Assembly (NCBI GenBank): GCA_964591605.1
Contig: CAZQEN010000152.1
Span: 1 to 16,961 of the forward strand
Length of the DNA stretch: 16,961 bases
Reading direction: 5' to 3'
Source: CAYLLT01 sp964591605
GTDB taxonomy: Bacteria > Planctomycetota > Phycisphaerae > UBA1845 > PWPN01
The notes under the pieces: generated by a model
What the model was told of the DNA's origin: nothing
Seen by the model: only the letters and a program-made list of their open reading frames with translations
Database searches by the model: none
In this document: one piece after another, positions 1 to 6,951 of the stretch
Layout of the letters: every line of letters begins with the position of its first letter
Position numbering within the stretch: position 1 is the first letter of the stretch
Position numbers and translations under genes: made by a program

Positions 1-26
1 CGTAGGAACATGGAATGATTTGCACT

Positions 27-161
27 GTCAAGCAGGGTGGCATGGGTCCCGGCGCGCTGGGATACTCGCTGCCCGTGTCTTGTGCGCAGGGGCAATGAGT
101 ATCCCGATGTGCATCGGCACTCATGCCACCCCGTTTGAATCTCTCCGCGTTCCTGCTTGAC
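27..161. repeat. Compound palindromic intergenic repeat
   Basis: Nested inverted repeats fill this stretch. GTCAAGCAGG (27-36) is repeated exactly in reverse complement at 152-161, and GTGGCATG (37-44) at 122-129. Inside, GGGATACTCGCTGCCC (59-74) pairs with 90-105 with two mismatches. The core GGGTGGCATGGG recurs at the very end of the window (16950-16961), so this is a dispersed family. No gene is supported here: the short plus-strand frame starting at 123 runs through the palindromes and has no protein-like content. It may fold in RNA or be a REP/MITE-like element; there is no transposase nearby. Confidence 0.75.
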
Positions 162-202
162 CTCATCGGAACCACAGGCGACTGCAAACACCGTTGTATT
201 CC

Positions 203-227
203 AGGTCCCGCCCGGCAGGCGGGACCT
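203..227 (+). promoter_or_regulatory. Perfect hairpin just upstream of the isomerase ribosome-binding site
   Basis: AGGTCCCGCC (203-212) and GGCGGGACCT (218-227) form a perfect 10-bp stem with a 5-base loop. The stem ends 4 bases before the GGAG ribosome-binding site (232-235) of the start codon at 242. It could modulate translation, or stabilise or terminate the leader, or simply be another intergenic repeat. No T-run follows, so it is not a classical intrinsic terminator. The inverted repeat is seen directly; any regulatory role is inference. Confidence 0.55.
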
Positions 228-241
228 ACTTGGAGCTTCTT

Positions 242-1510
242 ATGCCTGATGCGACTGCACTTTCCAGGGAAGATCTCGATCGCGTCGTCCGCCGCATCGT
301 TCACGAGACGCCGATCCTCGACATCCACACGCACCTGTATCAGCCCCGCTTCGGCCCGCTGCTGCTCTGGGGTATCGATGAGCTGTTGACGTATCACTAC
401 CTTGTCGCCGAAGTATTCCGCGTCGCCCCGATTCCCTACGAGACGTTCTGGGCCATGAGCAAGCGCGAGCAGGCCGACCACATCTGGAAAAACCTGTTCG
501 TCGACCGCTCCCCCGTCTCCGAGGCCTGCCGCGGCGTGCTCACCGTCCTCCACAAGCTCGGGATCGACACGAAATCGCGCGAACTCACGAGCGTCCGCAA
601 GTTTTTCGCCGGGCAGCGCGTCGAGACGTACGTCGAGAAAGTCTTCGAGCTCGCCGGCGTCCGCAGCGCGATCATGACCAACGATCCGTTCGACGATCAC
701 GAGCGCCCGGCCTGGGAGGCGGGTGCAAAGCCCGACGCACGATTCCAGGCCGCCCTGCGCATCGATCCGCTGCTCAACGACTGGCCGGCCGCGGCGCCCA
801 GGCTGAAAAGCCTCGGCTATGACGTCCGCGGCGACCTCGGCCGGTCCGACCAGGAGGCGGTCAGGCGTTTCCTCTCCGACTGGATTGACCGGATGCAGCC
901 CCGGTACATGGCCGTCTCGCTCCCGCCGACGTTCGCTTTTCCCGAGGCCAGCCCGCGCGGAACCATCATCGAACACTGCATCCTCCCCGTCGCGCGCCAG
1001 TCGGGCATCCCCTTCGCCCTCATGATCGGCGTGCAGCGGCAGGTGAACCCCGGCCTGCGCGTCGGCGGCGACAGCGTCCGCCGCAGCAACCTCGACTGCC
1101 TCGATCACCTGTGCCGCAATTACCCCTACAACCGCTTCCTGGTGACCACGCTGGCCCGCGAAGATCAGCACGAGCTGTGCGTCACCGCCCGCAAGCACCC
1201 GAACCTGCTGATCTTTGGCTGCTGGTGGTTCCTCAACAACCCGAGCATCATCGAGGAGATGACGCGCGAGCGGATCGAGATGCTCGGCCTGAGCATCGTG
1301 CCGCAGCACTCCGACGCCCGCGTGCTCGATCAGATCATCTACAAATGGACCCACTGGCGGCGGATTCTCACGAAGGTGCTGACTGACAAGTACCGCGACC
1401 TGCTCGAAACCGGCTGGGCCCTGACCGAGGCGGACGTGCGGCGCGACGTGGCGGACTTACATGGGAACATCTTCGAACGCTTCTGTGCGGGTGCGGCTGT
1501 GAAAAAGTGA
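242..1510 (+). CDS. Uronate isomerase-like amidohydrolase
   Basis: Predicted 422-residue cytoplasmic TIM-barrel metal-dependent enzyme of the amidohydrolase superfamily, related to glucuronate isomerase (UxaC), which interconverts uronates and keto-sugar acids. The HxH metal motif is in DIHTHL (D27, H29, H31). The C-terminal half carries a GCWWFLNNPS stretch (about 326-335) and HSDAR (356-360, D358), followed by an RRIL element; this order matches the WWFND...TDSRSF...FRRIL region of UxaC. It is shorter than typical UxaC (about 470 residues). The ATG at 242 is preferred over the in-frame ATG at 194 because GGAG lies 6 bases upstream, whereas the extra 16 residues are encoded by a palindrome. 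The last codons and stop (1499-1510) coincide with the first unit of the following repeat. Substrate is uncertain; another sugar acid or a hydrolase role is possible. Confidence 0.85.
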   Translation: MPDATALSREDLDRVVRRIVHETPILDIHTHLYQPRFGPLLLWGIDELLTYHYLVAEVFRVAPIPYETFWAMSKREQADHIWKNLFVDRSPVSEACRGVLTVLHKLGIDTKSRELTSVRKFFAGQRVETYVEKVFELAGVRSAIMTNDPFDDHERPAWEAGAKPDARFQAALRIDPLLNDWPAAAPRLKSLGYDVRGDLGRSDQEAVRRFLSDWIDRMQPRYMAVSLPPTFAFPEASPRGTIIEHCILPVARQSGIPFALMIGVQRQVNPGLRVGGDSVRRSNLDCLDHLCRNYPYNRFLVTTLAREDQHELCVTARKHPNLLIFGCWWFLNNPSIIEEMTRERIEMLGLSIVPQHSDARVLDQIIYKWTHWRRILTKVLTDKYRDLLETGWALTEADVRRDVADLHGNIFERFCAGAAVKK

Positions 1511-1695
1511 GTAGGTGAGAAAGTGTGAAAGTGAGAAGGCAAGGGCGAGACCTGAGGCGCCAGTAGCGCCGGGCCTCCGTGCCCGGCGAAGTGAGACGCG
1601 AGACTTGAGAAGCGAGACGTCAGAAACGACATGTGATAAGCGAGCCCATGAGACGTCTCCCCCTTCTCACTTTCTCACCTTCTCGCTTTCGCGCT
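1499..1695. repeat. GTGAGAAA-type repeat locus A with inverted arms
   Basis: Units of the form GTGAGAAAGTG run on the plus strand from 1499 to about 1539 and return as reverse complement at 1661-1695. AGGTGAGAAAGTG (1513-1525) is exactly complementary to 1668-1680, with 142 bases between. The interior has further GAGACG/GCGAGA-like decay products and the perfect palindrome GAGACGTCTC at 1650-1659. The locus fills most of the gap between the isomerase and the propeller gene. The same motif, also with inverted arms, is at 11531-11735, so it is a dispersed family in this genome. The mobility mechanism is unknown. Confidence 0.7.
1567..1588. repeat. GC-rich hairpin inside locus A
   Basis: CGCCGGGC (1567-1574) and GCCCGGCG (1581-1588) form a perfect 8-bp stem around CTCCGT, immediately preceded by the small inverted repeat GGCGC/GCGCC (1556-1570). 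It could act as a terminator-like structure for the upstream isomerase, although no T-run follows. Nearly the same phrase occurs at 16144-16166 inside the glycoside hydrolase gene. Confidence 0.55.
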
Positions 1696-1737
1696 TGCCG
1701 CTGACGGCGGTTGCGACGTTGAAACGAGGCATGAACC

Positions 1738-2952
1738 ATGAACATCAAAGCCCACATCCTGCGTGACGTTCGCCTCGAAGGCTGGCACGATCGTATTGCC
1801 GGCCGATGGCATTACCGCGATCTTGTGGCCGATCCCGCCTGGCGCGACGGCTGGATCAGTTTCGACACCGTCACGTTCAACCCCGACGATGGCCAGATCT
1901 ACTGCGGCCTCAACGCGATCGACGGCGACCTGCTCTACCGCTTCGACCGGCGAACAGAGCGCTTCGAGTGCCTGCGCACGAAGCGCTGGACCGACCGCTA
2001 CGACGTGAAGATTCACCGGAACCTGCTCTACAACCGCGCCGACCGCTGCTTCTACTTTGCCACCTCGCTCCTGCACGACGTGGACGAACAGCGCAGCGCC
2101 GGCGGCGGAAAACTCGTGCGCTACGATCCTGCGGCCGACGCCTACGAAATCCTCGGCGTACCCGTACCCATGCTCTACATCCAGTCGCTCGCCGCGGATT
2201 TCGAGCGGGGGCTGCTTTACGGATTCACGTATCCGGCCGAGGCGTTCTTCCAGTTCGATCTCAAGACGCGCCGGACCGAGATCCTGGCTTATACTGGTAA
2301 CAGCCTCTCAATGTCGCAGCCGCACAACCCCGTCGTGGACAGGGCCGGCTGGGTCTGGGGTACCTATGCCGAAACGCGGGCGTGGGACGAGATCCCGAGC
2401 CGCGAGCCGATCCGGCTGTTCAGGTACCATCCGGAGGGGCAGCGATTCGTGTGGATGGACCACGGCCTCTCGCGGCGCGAGGATCGTGAGCAGCTTCTGA
2501 ACGATCCGGCGCGCCCGCCGGGCGTCGAGCTCGATCTCCAGGAAACGCGGCACCGCCAGGACCTGGGCTTCTGCGACAGCATGCTCTTCGACGGTCAGCG
2601 CTACATCTACGCCGGAACCGTCGCGGGCGTGCTCTGCCGGATCGATACGCAGACCGATCGCGTCGAAAAACTGGCCAACATCATCGCTACCGGCCGCCTG
2701 CCCGCCCTCGCGATGGGCCCTGACGGCACGCTCTACGGCGCCGGCGGCCTGCGCGGCCACACGCAGCTCTTTCGCCTCGCCCCCGGCAGCGGCCGCATCG
2801 AGAGCTACTGCGGCCTGGCCGACCCCGCCACTGCCGAGCAGCCCGAACGCATCCACGACATGGCCATCACTGACGACGGGACCCTCTACCTCGCCGAAAA
2901 CGACAATCACCATCGATCCAGCTACCTCTGGTCGGCGCGAATGGAGGCGTAG
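1738..2952 (+). CDS. Cytoplasmic beta-propeller protein, SMP-30/NHL-like
   Basis: Predicted 404-residue protein of unknown specific function. It is built of repeated blade-like units: a hydrophobic strand, then a D/G-rich turn, then an aromatic strand (for example GQIYCGLNAIDGDLLYRFD near the N-terminus, GLLYGFTYPAEAFFQFDLKT in the middle, and GPDGTLYGAGG and DDGTLYLAEN near the C-terminus). This is typical of six- or seven-bladed propellers such as gluconolactonase/SMP-30 or NHL/PQQ-type folds. No signal peptide or membrane segment is present, so it is probably cytoplasmic, unlike many planctomycete propellers. GAGG at 1726-1729, 8 bases upstream, supports the start at 1738. It lies downstream of the uronate isomerase homologue in the same direction, so a sugar-acid lactonase or binding role is conceivable but unproven. 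Confidence 0.75.
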   Translation: MNIKAHILRDVRLEGWHDRIAGRWHYRDLVADPAWRDGWISFDTVTFNPDDGQIYCGLNAIDGDLLYRFDRRTERFECLRTKRWTDRYDVKIHRNLLYNRADRCFYFATSLLHDVDEQRSAGGGKLVRYDPAADAYEILGVPVPMLYIQSLAADFERGLLYGFTYPAEAFFQFDLKTRRTEILAYTGNSLSMSQPHNPVVDRAGWVWGTYAETRAWDEIPSREPIRLFRYHPEGQRFVWMDHGLSRREDREQLLNDPARPPGVELDLQETRHRQDLGFCDSMLFDGQRYIYAGTVAGVLCRIDTQTDRVEKLANIIATGRLPALAMGPDGTLYGAGGLRGHTQLFRLAPGSGRIESYCGLADPATAEQPERIHDMAITDDGTLYLAENDNHHRSSYLWSARMEA

Positions 2953-2960
2953 ACCCGCCT

Positions 2961-3090
2961 GTGGCACGGCCTTCCAGGCCGTGGTTGTCGCACGGGCTTC
3001 CAGCCCATGCGCGTAGGACTTCCTGGCCATCGATGCAAGAGTGCATGGGCAGGAGCCCATGCGACGCTCACGGGCAGGATGCCCATGCCA
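2961..3090. repeat. Cluster of REP-like palindromes
   Basis: At least four short palindromes lie in a row: CACGGCC-TTCCA-GGCCGTG (2965-2983), GGGC-TTCCA-GCCC (about 2994-3006), GCATGGGC-AGGA-GCCCATGC (3043-3062, perfect), and GGGCAGGATGCCC (3072-3084). They are variants of one design, a G/C stem around a TTCCAG or AGGA/AGGAT loop, in both orientations. I recognise such phrases as abundant in planctomycete genomes, where they often appear as spurious 'proteins' with GILPV or GWKPV strings. They start 9 bases after the propeller stop codon. No gene is supported here. Confidence 0.75.
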
Positions 3091-3182
3091 CGTTCAAGGG
3101 CCCGATGCCGTTTCGTGCGGGTGTGCCCATTTTTCCGGGAGCTGAGTAGAGCTCGACCCAGATTCTCGCCCGGCAGGGCGCA

Positions 3183-3339
3183 CGATGGTTGCCAGGGACT
3201 TTTAGTCCCTGGAACAAAGGGGCCAACCCATTCTCCTCCCCTTCTCTTCTCCGCCCGCAGGGCGGAGAAGAGAAGGGGAGAGGAAAAAAAGGGAAGGAGC
3301 AACCCACATCCAGGGACTAAAAGTCCCTGGCAACCATCG
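3183..3339. repeat. Nested long inverted repeat (31-bp outer, 21-bp inner arms)
   Basis: The outer arms 3183-3213 and 3309-3339 are perfect 31-base reverse complements. Each arm contains its own palindrome, CCAGGGACT-TTT-AGTCCCTGG and its complement. The inner arms 3236-3256 and 3260-3280 are a perfect 21-base inverted repeat around GCA. Imperfect pairing continues outward (about 3165-3182 with 3340-3357, GCCCGG...GGGC). The whole 190-bp unit could fold into one long cruciform or RNA hairpin. It has no coding content and no obvious target-site duplication. It resembles a composite MITE/REP element. Confidence 0.85.
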
Positions 3340-3416
3340 AATGCCCTCCGGGCAAAGAAGTTACAGCCGCCCGAAAATGTGGGAACACCCTTTCGTGCCA
3401 GGTCTGTTAAGCAAGG

Positions 3417-3444
3417 TTGCCCTGACCGCGCCCATTCGCATAAT
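3417..3444 (+). promoter_or_regulatory. Candidate sigma70-type promoter for the PSCyt/PSD1 gene
   Basis: TTGCCC (3417-3422, 4 of 6 matches to TTGACA) and CATAAT (3439-3444, 5 of 6 to TATAAT) are 16 bases apart. The predicted transcript would begin near 3451, giving a leader of about 100 bases before the ATG at 3550. It lies just past the long inverted repeat, in the only AT-richer part of the gap. It is a pattern match only. Confidence 0.35.
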
Positions 3445-3549
3445 CTATTCTGTACCACACAGGGCCAGAGCCGGTCTTTGGAATGGGAAGCACTGTCACC
3501 ACGAGGTGCCGGATCTCGACATACAGGAAGGGGTGCATCGGGGACTCAC

Positions 3550-6500
3550 ATGTTCTGCGCAAGATTGGCGATTCTGACGGGCGTCCTCACCCTGCCTTTG
3601 GCAGGAGCGCGGGCGGCTGCGCCGACGCCGGAAGTTGCGCGCGAGCAGGAGGAGTTCTTTGAAACACACGTGCGACCGGTGCTGGCGGACAACTGTTTCT
3701 CGTGTCACGGCCAGGAGAAACAGAAATCCGGCCTGCGCCTCGATTCGCGCGAGGCGATCATGCGTGGCTCCGCCAGCACGGCCGTCATCGTCCCCGGCGA
3801 CGCCGGGAGAAGCCCCCTGATCAAGGCCGTCCGATACGAAGGCGACGTCCACATGCCGCCGGCGGGGAAGCTGCCCGACGCGGCCATCGAGGCCCTCTCG
3901 CAGTGGGTGCAGATGGGCGCTCCCTGGCCGGCAACCGACCGGCCGCCACAGGGGGCGGCCGCTGCACAGACCCAACCCGCCGCCGACGCCGACATCGAGC
4001 GGGCCCGCGGCAAGCACTGGGCTTTCCGCCCCGTGCAGGACCCGCCGGTGCCCCCGGTGAGAAACGAGGCCTGGTGCAGCGGCGACATCGACCGCTTCAT
4101 CGTCGCGAAACTGGAAGAAAAGGGCATGCTGCCCTCCCCACGCGCCGACCGCCGCACCCTCATCCGCCGGGCGACCTTCGACCTCCACGGCCTGCCGCCC
4201 ACTCCGGACGAAATCGATGACTTCCTGCACGACCCCTCGTCCGACACCGAAGCCTTCGCGAAGGTCATCGACCGCCTGCTGGCCTCACCGCGCTACGGCG
4301 AACGCTGGGGCCGCCACTGGCTCGACGTCGCCCGCTATGCCGACACCAAGGGATACGTCTTTCAGGAGGAGCGGCGGTTCCCTTATTCGTGGACCTACCG
4401 CGATTTCGTGATCCGCGCCTTCAACGAGGATCTGCCGTACGACCAGTTCATCGTCTATCAGCTCGCCGCGGACCTGTTGACGCTCGAGGATGACCCGCGT
4501 CCGCTCGCGGCCATGGGCTATCTCACGCTGGGCCGGCGGTTCATCAACAACGTCCACGACATCATCGACGACCGCATCGACGTGGTGAGCCGCGGGCTTC
4601 TCGGCCTCACCGTCTCCTGCGCCCGTTGCCACGATCACAAATATGATCCGATCCCCACGGCCGACTACTACTCGCTCTACGGCGTCTTCGCGAGCTCGAC
4701 CGAGCCGATCGAAAAGCCGCTCATCGGCAAGCCGGCCGACAATGCCGCCTATCGGAAGTATGTCAAGGATCTCGCGGCGAAAAAGGCGAAGCTGGATGAC
4801 TTCACCCGCACGCACCACGACGCGCTCCTGCAGACGCTGCGCTCGCAGGCCGGCGACTATCTGGCCCGCACGCTCGTGGCCGACGCCGATTCCGGCGGCG
4901 GGATGATCCTGGGCAGGGACGATCTGCGTCCGGCCATCGTCCAGCGGTGGAAGGCATATCTCGCCCAGGCCGCTCAGAAGCATGAACCTGTTTTTACCCC
5001 CTGGCACGCCCTGGCGGCGCTCAAGCCCGAAGAGTTCGCCGCCCAGGCGCCGCCGCTGCTGGCGGAGCTCGCGTTCCGGCCGCCGCAGGGCACGGACCGG
5101 GTCAACTGGCCGGTTCTGGCCCGATTGCTTGAAACGATGCCTGTCTCCATGACGCAGGTCGCCCGGGTCTATGGCCAGATCCTCAGCGAGATCGATCGGA
5201 AATGGCACACCGCCTGGGCCGCCTCGACGCAGCCCGCTGGCGGCGGCAAACCGATCGAAGCCCTCTCCGACCCGCAGGACGAGGAGCTCCGGCAGGTCCT
5301 GTACGCCGCCGGCAGCCCGACCGCACTGACGATGGAGGAATCGCCCCGCCACTTCGACAACGCGGCACGACTCAAACATCGCGAACTTCGCAAAGAAATC
5401 GAGGTGTTTCAGGCCAATTCGGCGGATGCTCCGCCCGCGGCCATGACCCTCGCGGAATCCACGCTTCACGACCCGCGCATCTTCGTCCGCGGCAACCCCA
5501 ACAATCCCGGCAAGCCGGTCCCGCGCCGGTTCCTGGCGGTGCTCTCGCCGCCGGACCGCAGGCCCTTCGAGAAAGGCAGCGGCCGGCTCGAACTTGCCCG
5601 GGCCATCGCCAGCCGCGACAACCCGCTCACCGCCCGCGTCCTGGTCAACCGCGTCTGGATGCACCATTTCGGCGAGGGCCTGGTGCGCACGCCGAGCGAT
5701 TTCGGCACCCGCGGCGAGCCGCCCACGCATCCGGAGCTGCTCGATCATCTCGCGTCGCGGTTCATGCAGGACGGCTGGTCGATCAGGAAACTGCATCGCC
5801 GCATCCTGATGTCGAACGTCTATCAGCAGCGCAGCGACGATGACGGCCGCAATGCCCAGCTCGACCCCGAAAACCGCTGGCTTTCGCGGATGAACCGCCG
5901 CCGCCTCGACTTCGAATCCATGCGCGACGCGCTCCTCGCGGTCGCCGGCCGGCTTGACCTGACCATGGGCGGACCATCGGTGGACATCACCGCCCCGCCG
6001 TTCCCGCCGCGCCGCAGCGTCTACGGCTTCATCGACCGCCAGAACCTCCCGCCCGTCCTGCGCATGTTCGACTTCGCCAGCCCCGACGCCAGCAACGCCC
6101 AGCGCCACCACACCACCGTTCCCCAGCAGGCCCTTTTCCTCATGAACAGCCCGTTCGTCGTCCAGCAGGCCCGCCACACCATGCAGCGCACCGATATCCT
6201 CCAGGAGACCGCCGCCGACGCGAAGATCCGCCAACTCTACCGCATCGCCTTCGGGCGCCGTCCGAGTGAGCGGGAACTGGTCATCGCCAGATCCTTCCTC
6301 GAGGCCGGCAGCCTCGACCTGGGCGGACCACCCCCCAAACCGGTCGTGTGGCAATATGGCTATGGGAAGTACGATCCGGCCTCCGCAACCCTCCAGACGT
6401 TCACTCCTCTGACCCGCTTCGAGAACCAGACCTACGGCGGCAACAGACCCGAGCCCGACCCCGAGCTGGGCTGGGTGCGTCTCAGCGCGGAAGGCGGCCA

Positions 6501-6951
6501 CCCCGGCGACGAGTCGCACCAGGCCATCCGCCGCTGGGTGGCCCCTGTTTCAGGCACCATCAGCATCCAGGGTGTCCTGCGCCACCGGCCTGCCCCGCAG
6601 AAATGCGGCAACGGCCTGCAGGCCTGGATCGTCTCCAGCCGCGCCGGCCGGCTCGGCCACTACCTCGCCGAACACGGCGAGACGCCCACCCCGGTCGAGA
6701 CGCAGGTCGAGAAGGGCGACACCATCGACTTCATCGTCGACGCCCGCGGCGACGTGAGCTGCGACAGCTTCCAGTGGGCCCCCGTGCTGCGCCGGACGGG
6801 CCCGTCGACGCCGGAAGAGTCCGGTTCCATGGAGTGGGGCGCGAAGACCGATTTCGCCCCTCCACCCCCGCCTCCGGAGCAGCCGCTGACCCCCTGGCAA
6901 CAGTACGCCCAGGTGCTCCTGCTCACGAACGAGTTCGTGTTCGTCGATTGA
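3550..6951 (+). CDS. Secreted PSCyt1-PSCyt2(DUF1549)-PSD1(DUF1553) protein with a C-terminal beta-rich insert
   Basis: Predicted 1133-residue exported protein of a family expanded in Planctomycetes and Verrucomicrobia; its biochemical role is unsettled. Residues 1-24 look like a signal peptide (hydrophobic LAILTGVLTLPLAGARA). PSCyt1 carries CFSCH (49-53), a c-type haem motif. PSCyt2/DUF1549 spans roughly 178-370, with the RRATFDLHGLPPTP and RYGERWGRHWLDVARYADT stretches and a second CARCH motif (357-361). PSD1/DUF1553 begins near 657 (PRRFLAVL, then NPLTARVLVNRVWMHHFG) and runs to TTVPQQALFLMNSPFV (about 857-872) and beyond. Residues about 925-1105 form a beta-rich, possibly carbohydrate-binding-like insert before the usual family end (LTPWQQYAQVLLLTNEFVFVD). 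The ATG at 3550 is chosen because it opens the signal peptide; its ribosome-binding site is weak. Normally such genes sit next to a DUF1501 gene, which here lies about 2 kb downstream. Confidence 0.9.
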   Translation: MFCARLAILTGVLTLPLAGARAAAPTPEVAREQEEFFETHVRPVLADNCFSCHGQEKQKSGLRLDSREAIMRGSASTAVIVPGDAGRSPLIKAVRYEGDVHMPPAGKLPDAAIEALSQWVQMGAPWPATDRPPQGAAAAQTQPAADADIERARGKHWAFRPVQDPPVPPVRNEAWCSGDIDRFIVAKLEEKGMLPSPRADRRTLIRRATFDLHGLPPTPDEIDDFLHDPSSDTEAFAKVIDRLLASPRYGERWGRHWLDVARYADTKGYVFQEERRFPYSWTYRDFVIRAFNEDLPYDQFIVYQLAADLLTLEDDPRPLAAMGYLTLGRRFINNVHDIIDDRIDVVSRGLLGLTVSCARCHDHKYDPIPTADYYSLYGVFASSTEPIEKPLIGKPADNAAYRKYVKDLAAKKAKLDDFTRTHHDALLQTLRSQAGDYLARTLVADADSGGGMILGRDDLRPAIVQRWKAYLAQAAQKHEPVFTPWHALAALKPEEFAAQAPPLLAELAFRPPQGTDRVNWPVLARLLETMPVSMTQVARVYGQILSEIDRKWHTAWAASTQPAGGGKPIEALSDPQDEELRQVLYAAGSPTALTMEESPRHFDNAARLKHRELRKEIEVFQANSADAPPAAMTLAESTLHDPRIFVRGNPNNPGKPVPRRFLAVLSPPDRRPFEKGSGRLELARAIASRDNPLTARVLVNRVWMHHFGEGLVRTPSDFGTRGEPPTHPELLDHLASRFMQDGWSIRKLHRRILMSNVYQQRSDDDGRNAQLDPENRWLSRMNRRRLDFESMRDALLAVAGRLDLTMGGPSVDITAPPFPPRRSVYGFIDRQNLPPVLRMFDFASPDASNAQRHHTTVPQQALFLMNSPFVVQQARHTMQRTDILQETAADAKIRQLYRIAFGRRPSERELVIARSFLEAGSLDLGGPPPKPVVWQYGYGKYDPASATLQTFTPLTRFENQTYGGNRPEPDPELGWVRLSAEGGHPGDESHQAIRRWVAPVSGTISIQGVLRHRPAPQKCGNGLQAWIVSSRAGRLGHYLAEHGETPTPVETQVEKGDTIDFIVDARGDVSCDSFQWAPVLRRTGPSTPEESGSMEWGAKTDFAPPPPPPEQPLTPWQQYAQVLLLTNEFVFVD

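Larger units (their letters stand above)
2953..3549. other. 597-bp non-coding region between propeller and PSCyt/PSD1 genes
   Basis: This gap contains the REP-like cluster (2961-3090), the nested inverted repeat (3183-3339) and, after about 3360, a 190-bp stretch of ordinary sequence with a candidate promoter and the leader of the next gene. An open frame continues upstream of 3550 back to 3007, but it translates palindromes in a proline/arginine/glycine-rich way with no family resemblance, so it is treated as non-coding. Confidence 0.7.

Noticed and set aside
1567..1588. Intrinsic terminator for the isomerase
   Set aside because: The hairpin is strong but has no T-run after it, and the phrase recurs inside a coding region, so it was kept only as a repeat.
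2308..3060. 250-codon minus-strand frame across the propeller gene end and the repeats
   Set aside because: It is a shadow of the propeller gene joined to palindromes; the GLEARATTTAWKAV-like part is translated repeat.
3007..3549. Upstream in-frame extension of the PSCyt/PSD1 gene (181 codons)
   Set aside because: It translates the palindromic repeats and would put the signal peptide in the middle of the protein.
4285..6519. 744-codon open frame on the minus strand opposite the PSCyt/PSD1 gene
   Set aside because: It is fully antisense to a gene with clear family motifs. Long antisense frames are expected in GC-rich DNA, and its product is rich in Arg/Gly/Val/Glu without recognisable domains.
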